From: JBCCFK01 sp965262315
GTDB lineage: Bacteria; Actinomycetota; Acidimicrobiia; Acidimicrobiales; UBA8592
Reading direction: 5' to 3'
DNA: 21,099 bases
Assembly: GCA_965262315.1 (NCBI GenBank)
Contig: CBDHFJ010000126.1
Location: 1-21,099, forward strand
Under the pieces are notes generated by a model. It saw nothing but the letters and a program-made list of their open reading frames with translations, did not search any database and was not told where the DNA came from. Shown here piece after piece: positions 8,493 to 16,103 of this stretch (positions are counted from its first letter, which is position 1; the number at the start of each line of letters is the position of its first letter). The position numbers and the translations under genes were made by a program.

Positions 8493-9614
8493 GCCGGCAC
8501 TCCTGTCCGGGTCCGGTACCAGTCGGCGGTGTCTCGCGCGACTGCGTCGACGGTGAACCGGTCGAGGAAGCGGCGTCGCCCCGCCGCTGGGTCGGGGTGG
8601 TCGCCGGCCAGCGCGGCATCGAGCTCGCCGGCGAACGCCACCGGATCGCCGGCCGGGACGAGTCGGGGCGCCGTTCCGAGGACCTCGGCGATCGAGGGCA
8701 GCGCGGTGGCGACGACCGGCAGTTCGAGGGCGAGCGCCTCGATCAGGGTCCCGGGCATGCCCTCGCGTCGGGACGGGAAGGCGAGCACGTCGGCGGCGGC
8801 CATGAGATCGGCGACGTCGTCGCGGCGGCCGAGGAAACGGACGAGCGTTCCGTGGGGCTCGGCTCGCCGTCGGAGGGCCGATGTCTCGGGTCCGTCGGGG
8901 CCGGCGATCAACAGCGCCAGATGGGGGCGGCGTGTCCGGAGCGCAGCTGCTGCGTCGATGGCCACGTCCAGCCCCTTGGCGTGGTCGTGGCGGGCGACCG
9001 CCAGCACGACCGGGGTGGCCGGCTCGATGCCGAGAATCCGCCGGGTGCGAGCCCCACGCTCGTCGGACCGTCGGCCGAGCGCCTCGGGGTCCCGGCCCCG
9101 AGGGATGACGGTGATCCGGTCGCTGGGGACCAGAAGACGACGACGCATGGTGGCGCGGACGTGCTCGGAGACCGCGTGGAACGCCGAGATCGACCGTGCG
9201 GCGGCGACCGCCGCGGCGTGAGCGGAAGCGACCCGATGACGCCGGAGTCCCGGCACCCGGTAGTGCTCGCTGCCGAACTCGGTACTGACCAGGCTGGCGA
9301 CGACCGGCACGCCGGCTCTGCGGCCGGCGACGGCTCCGGCGAGCGTGGCTTCGAACAAGGTGGTGTGCACGAGGTCGGGTCGAACGCGATCGATGGTCGG
9401 CTGCCGCTGCCCGCACCGCCGCCCTGCGCCCGGTGCCCTCGCCGATGGTGACCTCGACGCCGGTGGCGCGCAGGTGGTCGGCGAGGTCGTCGCCCGTGCC
9501 GACGGTGGCCACGTGGAGGTCGATCCCCGCGCCCACGAGGTGTGGGGCGAGGGCGACCAGGCTCTGCTCGGCACCGCCGAGCGCGAGGCTGTCGATGAGG
9601 TTGAGCACGCGCAC
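8489..9614 (-). pseudogene. GT4-type glycosyltransferase, split by a single-base frameshift
   Basis: This is the first gene of the minus-strand operon. From the GTG at 9614 one frame reads VRVLNLIDSLALGGAEQSL and continues to about GEGTGRRAAV. The neighbouring frame then takes over with TIDRVRPDLVHTTLFEATLA and runs through the donor domain. That domain includes VVLAVARHDHAKGLD and the EX7E motif (SRREGMPGTLIEA). The junction lies between about 9400 and 9435, and the whole is one base over a multiple of three, so one extra base explains it. CCC runs near 9410 and 9422-9431 are candidates. The corrected protein has about 375 residues. The start at 9614 is preceded by GGGA at eight bases; a GTG at 9650 is an alternative. 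A sequencing error or recent inactivation are both possible. Confidence 0.82.
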
Positions 9615-9780
9615 GTCGTCTGTCCCAGGCGTCGTTTCCGGGTTGGTCACGACGGACCAGCCCCGATGTGGCGAACGACCCGACGGTACCGGCTGGGCAC
9701 TGCGGGGCCGGGTATTCCGATCGGCCGCCAAGCCCTCGTGTTGAGTGTTGTCGGCCGCGCTCTGCGATCATGTCGGCCGA

Positions 9781-10956
9781 ATGTGGCGGGACGGCGAGAG
9801 CGCTCGAGACGACCACCAGGTCGACGCCCGGCCCACCTGGCCCCGGCGCCTCCTGGCCGTGAGCCTCGTGGGTCTCGTCGTCGTGGCCGTGCTCCTGTCC
9901 CGGCGCAGCGGGACCCCGAGCCTGTTCGGGATCGACGGTGAACGCCTCGAGCCGCCGGCTCATCTGGCGGTCGGCGCTGCGCTCGCCGCCGCGTTCGGCG
10001 CAACCGCTGCGGCACGAGGCAGTGCGCTGCGGCGGATCCTGCTGGCCTTCGGGTTCGCCGCGGTGGTCACCACGCTGATCGAGGTGGGACAGAGCACGGC
10101 ATCGGGTCGAGCGGTCTCGGGCAGCGACATGGTCATGAACGTCGTCGGCTCGGCCGTCGGCAGTCTCGTCGGCGCACTCCCGGGCTGGCGCCACGGCCGG
10201 GGCGAGAAGGTCGCCGCGATCGCGGCGGTCCTCGCGCTCGTGGCCGGGATCGCGGCGCTGCGCGCGCCGATCACGCTCGGGCGCGGCTGCTCGGACGTCG
10301 TCGAGACCGCGGACCCGAGCGCGCCCGTCCCCGACACCGGGGCGATGGACGGCCTGTTCGCCTACGACTTCGAGGAGCCCGACCCGAGCTTCGGGACCCC
10401 GGGCCCCGTGTTGCAGTCCACCGAGGACATGCGCCTCGGCGAGGGCCGGGCACACATGGAGGGAGACCGGCAGAAGGCACTCATGGTCTCCCAGGAGGTG
10501 GGCGAGGCGGTGTCGGAGTCGGTGCGGTTCGGTCGGCGTTTCGTGGTGGACGTCGTCGCCGCGCCCCGCGAGCTCAGCTCCGAGCACGTGCCGATCGTCG
10601 GGATCTCGCGGGACAAGAGTCCGTCCGACATGAACTTCGCCGTGGGCGCCGACGGCGACCGTCTCAGCGTCCGCCTCCGCATGGCGTGCGGCCAGTTCAA
10701 CTGGACGCGGATCGATGATGTCTTCCAGGTCGGTGTGGACCGGCGCATCACGGTCACGGTGGTCGACAGCACCCAGCGGATCTGGGTCGACGGGACCCTG
10801 GTCGACGAGCGGACCTTCGGCGGTTCACCCGAGCCCTGGAACGACACCCGCAACTGGGACCTGTCGATGGCCTTCGTCGTCGGCAACAGCCGGTACGGGG
10901 GTCACCAGTTCGAAGGATCGGTGGCATCGGTTCGCCTGGGCGCCCTGCCGGAGTGA
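9781..10956 (+). CDS. Membrane protein with VanZ-like domain fused to a LamG-like domain
   Basis: A 391-residue protein with two unlike halves. The N-terminal half is membrane-embedded, with hydrophobic segments at about 22-41, 60-78, 84-100, 118-135 and 143-162. It carries the VanZ pattern: Glu101, Gln104, Arg110, Asp116 and Asn120 around EVGQSTASGRAVSGSDMVMN, followed by a Gly-rich helix. The C-terminal half (about 190-391) is predicted to be extracytoplasmic and looks like a laminin-G/concanavalin-type jelly roll: YDFEE near 195, FVVDVVAAP, RIWVDGTLVDE (333-343), and a final FEGSVASVRL strand. The ATG at 9781 is chosen. A GTG at 9745 in the same frame is possible, but a TTGAGT/GATCAT promoter-like pair (9741 and 9766) lies over it. 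A role in binding or sensing the exported glycan is inference only. Confidence 0.82.
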   Translation: MWRDGESARDDHQVDARPTWPRRLLAVSLVGLVVVAVLLSRRSGTPSLFGIDGERLEPPAHLAVGAALAAAFGATAAARGSALRRILLAFGFAAVVTTLIEVGQSTASGRAVSGSDMVMNVVGSAVGSLVGALPGWRHGRGEKVAAIAAVLALVAGIAALRAPITLGRGCSDVVETADPSAPVPDTGAMDGLFAYDFEEPDPSFGTPGPVLQSTEDMRLGEGRAHMEGDRQKALMVSQEVGEAVSESVRFGRRFVVDVVAAPRELSSEHVPIVGISRDKSPSDMNFAVGADGDRLSVRLRMACGQFNWTRIDDVFQVGVDRRITVTVVDSTQRIWVDGTLVDERTFGGSPEPWNDTRNWDLSMAFVVGNSRYGGHQFEGSVASVRLGALPE

Positions 10957-11069
10957 GGGACCGGTCGGCGTAGCCGCCCGGCTCGGGTAGATCTTCCCGA
11001 GGTACTGGCCACTGCTGACGGTGCGGCCGTACCCTGGCGGTTCGAGTCGAGCGACTGGGCGGCAGGACG

Positions 11070-12329
11070 ATGGAACAGAGCACACGCACCGGAGATGCGC
11101 CGGTCGCCGACGACGGCCTGGTGATCGACCTCCGGGACACCGAGGCGCCGTCGGTGGCCCCGCTGCCGTTCCACCGGCCCAGCGTCGGCGAGGACGAGAT
11201 CGCGGAGGTGGTGGACACCCTGCGATCCGGCTGGCTCACCACCGGCCCCAAAACGGCGCTGTTCACCGACGAGTTCCGGGCATCGGTCGAGGCACCGGCA
11301 GCGCTGGCCGTCAGCTCCTGCACCGCGGGTCTGCATCTGGGCCTGATCGCCTCGGGGATCGGTCCGGGCGACGTCGTCTACACCACGCCCATCACGTTCG
11401 CGGCCACCGTGCAGGTGATTCTGCACACCGGTGCCCGCCCGGTGTTGGTCGACGTCGAGCCGGACACACTCAACATGGATCCGGCAGCGCTCGACGCCGC
11501 CGTCGCGGCCACCGAAGACGGGCGCCCGGCTGCCGTCATGCCCGTCCATTTCGCCGGCCATCCCTGTGCGATGGATCGGCTGCTCGAGGTCGCGGCCCGC
11601 CACGGTCTCGCGGTCGTCGAGGACGCCGCCCACTCCCTTCCTGCGACCTATCGGGGTCGTCCGATCGGTGCCATCGGTGGGACCGACACCCCGCACTCGG
11701 TCGCGTTCTCCTTCTATGCCACGAAGAACCTCGGCATCGGCGAGGGAGGCATGCTCACCGGTGACGAGGCACTGATCGAGACCGCTCGCCAGTTCAGCCT
11801 GCACGGCATGACCCGCGACGCGTGGAAGCGCTACCAGGGTGGGAGCTGGCGCTACGACATCGCCGTCGAGGGCTACAAGTACAACTTCACCGACATCCAG
11901 GCCGCGATCGGGCTCCACCAGCTGCGCCGCCAGGGTGTGCTCCAGGCCCGCCGTCGCCAGATCGTCGATCGCTACCAGGATGCCTTCGGTGCCCGGTCGT
12001 GCTTCGAGATCCCGGTCGAGCGCGACGAGGTCTCGTCGGCGTGGCATCTCTACGTACTGCGGCTGCGGCCCGAGCAGCTCCGGATCGATCGGGCTCGCTA
12101 CATCGAGGAGCTCGACGCCCGCGGCATCCAGACCAGCGTCCACTTCATCCCGATCCATCACCACTCGCACTTCGAGTCGGTGCTCGGCATCGGGCCGGGT
12201 GCGATGCCGGTGGCCGACCAGGCGTTCGATCGCTACTTCTCCCTGCCGCTGTACCCGTCGATGTCCGACGCCGACGTCGATCGCGTCGTGACCGCGGTGC
12301 TCGACGTCGCCGACGAGTTCGCTGCCTGA
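11070..12329 (+). CDS. DegT/DnrJ/EryC1/StrS family PLP-dependent sugar aminotransferase
   Basis: This cytoplasmic enzyme transfers an amino group, usually from glutamate, to a keto nucleotide sugar. Length is 419 residues. Family marks are FHRPSVGEDEI (34-44), GWLTTGP (54-60), VEDAAHS (183-189) with Asp185 contacting the PLP ring nitrogen, and SFYATKNLGIGEGGM with Lys219 as the Schiff-base lysine. SVHFIPIHHHSHF is the usual C-terminal active-site block. The family normally starts near the PFHRP motif, so the first 30 or so residues are an extension. GTG codons at 11121 and 11154 are alternative starts. It is followed after one base by the ExoA-like GT2 and is likely co-transcribed with it. 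It would supply the amino sugar used by the nearby formyltransferase, though this is inferred from proximity. Confidence 0.92.
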   Translation: MEQSTRTGDAPVADDGLVIDLRDTEAPSVAPLPFHRPSVGEDEIAEVVDTLRSGWLTTGPKTALFTDEFRASVEAPAALAVSSCTAGLHLGLIASGIGPGDVVYTTPITFAATVQVILHTGARPVLVDVEPDTLNMDPAALDAAVAATEDGRPAAVMPVHFAGHPCAMDRLLEVAARHGLAVVEDAAHSLPATYRGRPIGAIGGTDTPHSVAFSFYATKNLGIGEGGMLTGDEALIETARQFSLHGMTRDAWKRYQGGSWRYDIAVEGYKYNFTDIQAAIGLHQLRRQGVLQARRRQIVDRYQDAFGARSCFEIPVERDEVSSAWHLYVLRLRPEQLRIDRARYIEELDARGIQTSVHFIPIHHHSHFESVLGIGPGAMPVADQAFDRYFSLPLYPSMSDADVDRVVTAVLDVADEFAA

Positions 12330-12330
12330 G

Positions 12331-13434
12331 ATGGCGCTCGACGCCGAACCGGACCGCATCGCGCCGGCACGGGACTCGGCCACCGTGACCGTGCTGATGC
12401 CGGTCCGCAACGAGGAGGCATTCATCGAACAGTCGCTCGGGTCGGTGCTCGCGCAGCCGATCGACGCGGCGCGGATCGAGGTGCTCGTCCTCGACGGCCA
12501 GAGCGAGGATCGGACGCGTGCATTGGTCGCCGCCACGGCAGAACGGCACGGGTACGCCATGGCCGAGCGGGTCCCGGGGGACGGGTTCCGCGGCGGCACC
12601 GTCGGGATCATCGACAACCCGGGCCGCATCGTGCCCACCGGCTTCAACCTCGGCCTGGCCGTGGCGTCCGGTGACGTCGTCGTCCGGGTCGACGGCCACT
12701 GCGAACTCCGCCCCGACTACCTCGAGCGGGTGCTTGCCGTGCTGGAGGAGACCGGCGCGGGGTGTGTCGGCGGGGTCTGGGACACCGTCGCGCTCACCCC
12801 CGAGGCCGAGGCGCTCGCCGTCGCCGTGTCGAGCCGCATCGGTGTCGGCAACGTCGCCCACAAGGTCGGCCAGACCGAGCCCGGCCCCGTCGACAGCCTG
12901 CCCTTCGGCGCATGGCCCCGGCACGTCTTCGCCGAGGTCGGTGGCTTCGACGAGGAGCTGGTGCGCAACCAGGACGACGAGCACACGTTCCGTCTCCTTC
13001 AGGCCGGCCATGTCGTCTGGTTCGACCCGTCGATCCGCAGCACCTACTTCAGCCGAACCACCATGCGGAAGCTGGCGCGCCAGTACTTCCAGTACGGCCA
13101 GTACAAGATCCGCGTCGCCCAGAAGCGCGGCGGGTTCACCTCGATTCGCCACGTGGTCCCGGCCAGCTTCGTCCTGGGGCTCGTCGGCGCAACGGTGCTG
13201 GGCGTGCTGCGTCGCGATGTTCGGCTGCCGCTGGTGGTGATCGGGCCCTACGTCGGCCTGGTCGGTGCGGAGAGCATCCGCCTCGGTCGCGAGCGGCACG
13301 TCGATCCCAAGGTCGTGGCGTCCGCGATCGCCGTCGTGCACACGAGCTACGGCTCCGGGTTCCTCTCGGGGGTGTGGCGGTTCCGGCGTCATCACCGCGA
13401 CCTGGTCGCTGCTCGGCGACGTCAGGCGGGCTGA
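12331..13434 (+). CDS. GT2-family glycosyltransferase, ExoA (succinoglycan) type, membrane-associated
   Basis: This 367-residue GT-A glycosyltransferase resembles ExoA-like enzymes of exopolysaccharide synthesis. Motifs in order are VTVLMPVRNEEAFIE (18-32), EVLVLDGQSEDRT, FNLGLAVASGDVVVRVDGHC with the DxD-like VDG, a GGVWDTV block, and FGAWPRHVFAEVGGFDEELV followed by NQDDEHTFRL as the catalytic acidic region. A basic segment with YFQYGQYKIR and two or three hydrophobic helices end the protein, so it is probably anchored at the inner membrane. The ATG lies one base after the aminotransferase stop, which supports an operon. Its TGA lies inside the first partial copy of the tandem repeat array. 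Confidence 0.92.
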   Translation: MALDAEPDRIAPARDSATVTVLMPVRNEEAFIEQSLGSVLAQPIDAARIEVLVLDGQSEDRTRALVAATAERHGYAMAERVPGDGFRGGTVGIIDNPGRIVPTGFNLGLAVASGDVVVRVDGHCELRPDYLERVLAVLEETGAGCVGGVWDTVALTPEAEALAVAVSSRIGVGNVAHKVGQTEPGPVDSLPFGAWPRHVFAEVGGFDEELVRNQDDEHTFRLLQAGHVVWFDPSIRSTYFSRTTMRKLARQYFQYGQYKIRVAQKRGGFTSIRHVVPASFVLGLVGATVLGVLRRDVRLPLVVIGPYVGLVGAESIRLGRERHVDPKVVASAIAVVHTSYGSGFLSGVWRFRRHHRDLVAARRRQAG

Positions 13435-13750
13435 TCGGCCGTCCGGACCGGGTGGATGTGCACCCGTGCCTTCGTGCGTTGGCGAGGCTCGGCGACGTCA
13501 GTGGGGCTGATCGGCCGTCCGGACCGGGTGGATGTGCACCTTCGTGCCTTCGTGCGTTGGACCGAGGCTCGGCGACGTCAGTGGGGCTGATCGGCCGTCC
13601 GGACCGGGTGGATGTGCACCTCGTGCCTTCGTGCGTTGGCGAGGCTCGGCGACGTCAGTGGGGCTGATCGGCCGTCCGGACCGGGTGGATGTGCACCCGT
13701 GCCTTCGTGCGTTGGTGAGGCTCGGCGACGTCAGTGGGGCTGATCGGCCG
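13411..13750. repeat. Tandem direct repeat array, 76-80 bp unit, four copies plus two partial ends
   Basis: Copies beginning with CTGATCGGCC start at 13431, 13507, 13587 and 13664, giving units of 76, 80, 77 and 76 bp. A partial copy precedes them (13411-13430) and a truncated one follows (13740-13750). The units are almost identical. Differences cluster at two places: just after GTGCACC, and around GTTGGCGAGG. The plus-strand TGA of the ExoA-like GT2 (13432-13434) is in the first unit. The minus-strand TGA of the phosphoglycosyl transferase (13731-13733) is at the other end. GTCCGGAC inside each unit is a perfect 8 bp palindrome. Unit size and stop codon overlap recall mycobacterial MIRU-type minisatellites, but the sequence itself is not one I recognise. 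The 300 bp between the two genes hold nothing else that I can see. Confidence 0.95.
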
Positions 13751-14414
13751 AGCGCACCGGGACCACGTAGGCCCGGGCGGCCTCGAGTTCGGGGGGATCG
13801 GCGAAGTCGGTCCGGCCGGCCGCGGTTCTGGCGATCACCAGGGCCGTGCGGACGATGATCCGCAGGTCGTAGGCCAGCGACGCTCGATCCACGTACACGC
13901 GTTCCAGGCCGAGCTTGGTCGGGAGCACGTCGCGCAGGTAGTCGCCCTCGGGGTCGTCGGTCCCCAGCAGGTGCTCGCCATGGGTGTAGTTCCAGACCGA
14001 GCCCGGACTGGCGAGGCCCGGCGCCACGTCGAGCGTCCGCAGATGCTCCGGGGCGTAGTGGTCACGAACGATCCCGATGGCCTCGGGTCGGGGACCGACC
14101 ACGGACATGTCGCCGTTCAAGATGTTCCAGAGCTGGGGGAGCTCGTCGATCTTCAGGGTGCGCAGCAACGAACCGAAGGCGAAGATGCGCGGATCCGCAC
14201 CTCCGGCCGTGATGGCGCTCTGCGCGTCGGCGTCCACCCGCATCGTGCGCAGCTTCAGGATCTCGAAGGGTTCGCCGTGCCGGCCGGCGCGTTGGGCCCG
14301 GTACAGCACCGGGCCTCGACTGGACAGCTTGATCCCGACCGCGGCGACGACCAGCAGCGGCCCGGCGACCAGGAGCGCGGCACCCGCCGCCAGGACGTCA
14401 AACGCCCGTTTCAC
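13731..14414 (-). CDS. Short bacterial sugar transferase (PglC-like monotopic phosphoglycosyl transferase)
   Basis: This enzyme transfers a sugar-1-phosphate from a nucleotide sugar to undecaprenyl phosphate and so starts glycan assembly. Length is 227 residues, the minimal PglC-like form without the extra N-terminal membrane domain of WcaJ/WbaP. KRAFDVLAA begins the re-entrant membrane helix (about 5-27), followed by GPVLYRAQRAG, FEILKLRTM (50-58), the catalytic Asp-Glu pair in KIDELPQLWN (Asp90, Glu91), and MSVVGPRPE (103-111). All core motifs are present. The GTG start at 14414 overlaps the end of the PIG-L gene by 17 bp, so it is the third gene of the operon. Its last codons lie in the tandem repeat array. 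Preceded by a deacetylase and formyltransferase, it may prime with a modified amino sugar. Confidence 0.93.
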   Translation of the reverse strand: MKRAFDVLAAGAALLVAGPLLVVAAVGIKLSSRGPVLYRAQRAGRHGEPFEILKLRTMRVDADAQSAITAGGADPRIFAFGSLLRTLKIDELPQLWNILNGDMSVVGPRPEAIGIVRDHYAPEHLRTLDVAPGLASPGSVWNYTHGEHLLGTDDPEGDYLRDVLPTKLGLERVYVDRASLAYDLRIIVRTALVIARTAAGRTDFADPPELEAARAYVVPVRSADQPH

Positions 14415-15078
14415 CGTGCCTCACGGTTCGCCGAACCGTCATGAAGACCTCGGCTGCCTCCATGCACGCCTGCGTTCCCCAGGACTCGGCCTTCGCGCGG
14501 AGACCTCGCAGCGATCGCGGATGGGGCCACTCGCGCAGCTCACGCTCGTAGCAGGCCATGGCCTCGAGCTTGGTCTCGACGGTCGAGGCGATGTCGATCC
14601 AGGTGTCGGGCACGAACGTGCGCGGGTAGCCCCACTCGGTGCTCGATGCGGTGTCGAACGCCAGGACGGCCTCGATGTACTCCCGGTTCGGACGGGTGGC
14701 GACCAGGAGCGCCTCGAACAGGAGTTGGTGGTCCCGATTGATGTCGCCGCCGTGGTGGCAGTACACGACCTGCGGCTGCAGTTCGTCGATGACGTGTTCG
14801 AGCGGGGTGATGATCTCGACCAGGCTGAGCGTGTCGAGCCGCTGATCCGGCAAGCCCAACGCATCCACGCGTTCGACTCCCAACACACGCTGTGCGGCCT
14901 CGGTGTGGGCATCCTGATGCCCCCGTTCGTCGTCGTAGCGCATCGACTCGCCCTCGCACGCGATCAGCGACCACACCCGGTCGCCGGCGCGGGTGTGGCG
15001 TGCCACCGTGCCCCCGCAGCCGAGGATCTCGTCGTCGGGGTGAGCGGCCACCACCAGGACCCGTCTGGGTTCATTCAC
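14398..15078 (-). CDS. PIG-L/LmbE family N-deacetylase
   Basis: This zinc-dependent deacetylase acts on N-acetylated amino sugars. Length is 226 residues. The zinc motif AHPDDE (residues 12-17) is at the N-terminus, followed by GCGGTVARH, a WSLIACEGE strand, and the second metal/catalytic block CHHGGDINRDHQ. The GTG start at 15078 puts the first strand (RRVLVVAAHPDD) directly at the N-terminus and overlaps the formyltransferase stop by eight bases. In the same frame the sequence is open to 15249, but that stretch is inside the formyltransferase gene. The position between an N-formyltransferase and the phosphoglycosyl transferase suggests that it frees an amine to be formylated. This is inference from context; the substrate is unknown. 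Confidence 0.92.
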   Translation of the reverse strand: MNEPRRVLVVAAHPDDEILGCGGTVARHTRAGDRVWSLIACEGESMRYDDERGHQDAHTEAAQRVLGVERVDALGLPDQRLDTLSLVEIITPLEHVIDELQPQVVYCHHGGDINRDHQLLFEALLVATRPNREYIEAVLAFDTASSTEWGYPRTFVPDTWIDIASTVETKLEAMACYERELREWPHPRSLRGLRAKAESWGTQACMEAAEVFMTVRRTVRHGETGV

Positions 15079-16018
15079 CGAATCGCCTCCCTCGCCACGG
15101 TCCGTCTGCGAGGTCCGGACCCTGCTTCGTCGTGTCGTCGACGGCCAACTCGGTGATGCCGAGTGCGCCCGACCCGCAGGCGACGACGATGCCGCACGCG
15201 TCGGGGTCAGGGGAGCGCAGCGCCCCGATGACCGTGCCGGGCTGGGCATCGGTCTGCCACCCGTCGAGCTCCACCGAGCGCCACACGGTCAGTTTCATGT
15301 CCGCCGAGGTGGTGAAGGCACCGGGGTAGGGGTGGGTGAGCGCCCGCACGAAGCGGTGGATCGACTCGGCGTCCTGGGCCCAGTCGATGAGCCCGTCCGC
15401 AGGGCGGCGCCGGGGGAGCAGCGGCTCGTCGGCGGTTCCCTGGGGGCGACGGGGCACGCTGCCCGTGGCTGCCGCCTCCACGACTGCCAGGATCATCTCC
15501 CGGTTGGTCTCCGCCACCTTGTCGTAGACGGTGGCGCAGGTGTCGTAGGCCGTGATGGGGAACGATCGCTGGTCGACCAGGTCGCCGTTGTCCACCTCCG
15601 GGTCGAGCCACATCAGACTGTTGCCCGACTCGGTCTCGCCCCGGATGATCGCCCAGTTCACCGGTGCGCTGCCGCGGAGCCGGGGGAGCAGCGACGCATG
15701 GGCCCCGAACGTGCCGATCCGAGCGCACGAGAGTGCTTCCTCGGACAGGATCTGGCTCCAGCCGATCACGAAGATCACGTCGGCGTCCCACGCCCGCATC
15801 GCGGCGATCGACTCGGGGTCGTTCACGTGGTCGACCTCGGCGACGGGCACCCCGGCGTCACGGCACAGGTCGGCCACGCCGGCGACTGCGGACCGCTTGG
15901 CCGCGGCCTCGGGCGCGAGCGTCAGCGCGCCGACCAGGCATTCGCGCTCGATCAGGGCTCGGAGCGCCGGAATCCCCTCCTGGTGGAAGCCGACCCAGCC
16001 GACCCTCGTCCCGCTCAT
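15071..16018 (-). CDS. Formyltransferase, probably sugar N-formyltransferase (methionyl-tRNA formyltransferase fold)
   Basis: This 315-residue protein has the N10-formyl-tetrahydrofolate formyltransferase fold. VGWVGFHQEGIPALRALI (6-23) is the first Rossmann strand and helix. The active-site block is GAHASLLPRLRGSAP (105-119) with His107. Asp143 in DPEVDNGDLVDQ supplies the second catalytic residue. The Asn that stands two residues before the His in methionyl-tRNA formyltransferase is Gly105 here. Some sugar formyltransferases also vary there. A C-terminal domain starts near 210 (GLIDWAQDAESIHRFVRAL). Being first in an operon with a PIG-L deacetylase and a PGT, it more likely formylates an amino sugar than Met-tRNA. 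A housekeeping fmt gene would normally sit beside def. The ATG follows a TACCAT hexamer by six bases. Confidence 0.9.
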   Translation of the reverse strand: MSGTRVGWVGFHQEGIPALRALIERECLVGALTLAPEAAAKRSAVAGVADLCRDAGVPVAEVDHVNDPESIAAMRAWDADVIFVIGWSQILSEEALSCARIGTFGAHASLLPRLRGSAPVNWAIIRGETESGNSLMWLDPEVDNGDLVDQRSFPITAYDTCATVYDKVAETNREMILAVVEAAATGSVPRRPQGTADEPLLPRRRPADGLIDWAQDAESIHRFVRALTHPYPGAFTTSADMKLTVWRSVELDGWQTDAQPGTVIGALRSPDPDACGIVVACGSGALGITELAVDDTTKQGPDLADGPWRGRRFGE

Positions 16019-16024
16019 GGGGCG

Positions 16025-16030
16025 ATGGTA
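16025..16030 (-). promoter_or_regulatory. Candidate leaderless -10 element for the formyltransferase operon
   Basis: TACCAT is followed by CGCCCC and then the ATG at 16018, so transcription would begin at or next to the A of the start codon. There is no ribosome-binding site. The hexamer is part of GGTACCGG (16027-16034), which is mirrored by CCGGTACC at 16094-16101 in front of the divergent gene. Confidence 0.45.
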
Positions 16031-16054
16031 CCGGCCCGCCCTCGTCCCGGCGGG

Positions 16055-16095
16055 GGAGGGCCGGCGGGTCCGCTGTTCCCGATGGCCGGCCCTCC
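16055..16095. promoter_or_regulatory. Perfect 11 bp inverted repeat between two divergent leaderless promoters (operator candidate)
   Basis: GGAGGGCCGGC (16055-16065) and GCCGGCCCTCC (16085-16095) are exact inverse complements separated by 19 bases. The right arm ends two bases before the -10 hexamer of the gene at 16111. Centre-to-centre spacing of 30 bp is close to three DNA turns, which suits a dimeric regulator binding one face. It could also form an RNA hairpin, but neither leaderless transcript would contain it, so a DNA-level role is more likely. Confidence 0.5.
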
Positions 16096-16097
16096 GG

Positions 16098-16103
16098 TAC
16101 CGT
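16098..16103 (+). promoter_or_regulatory. Candidate leaderless -10 element for the O-antigen ligase-like gene
   Basis: TACCGT is followed by seven bases and then the GTG at 16111. The tandem GTG at 16108 is too close to the hexamer to be the first base of the message, so 16111 is the better start. No ribosome-binding site is present. Confidence 0.45.

Noticed and set aside
10957..11069. Promoter or terminator between the VanZ-LamG and aminotransferase genes
   Set aside because: TACCCT at 11030 resembles a -10 box but has no -35 partner and leaves a 34 nt leader with no well-spaced ribosome-binding site. No convincing hairpin was found.
13411..13750. CRISPR array or repeat protein
   Set aside because: Copies are contiguous with no unique spacers, and unit length is not a multiple of three, so no frame runs through as a repeat protein.
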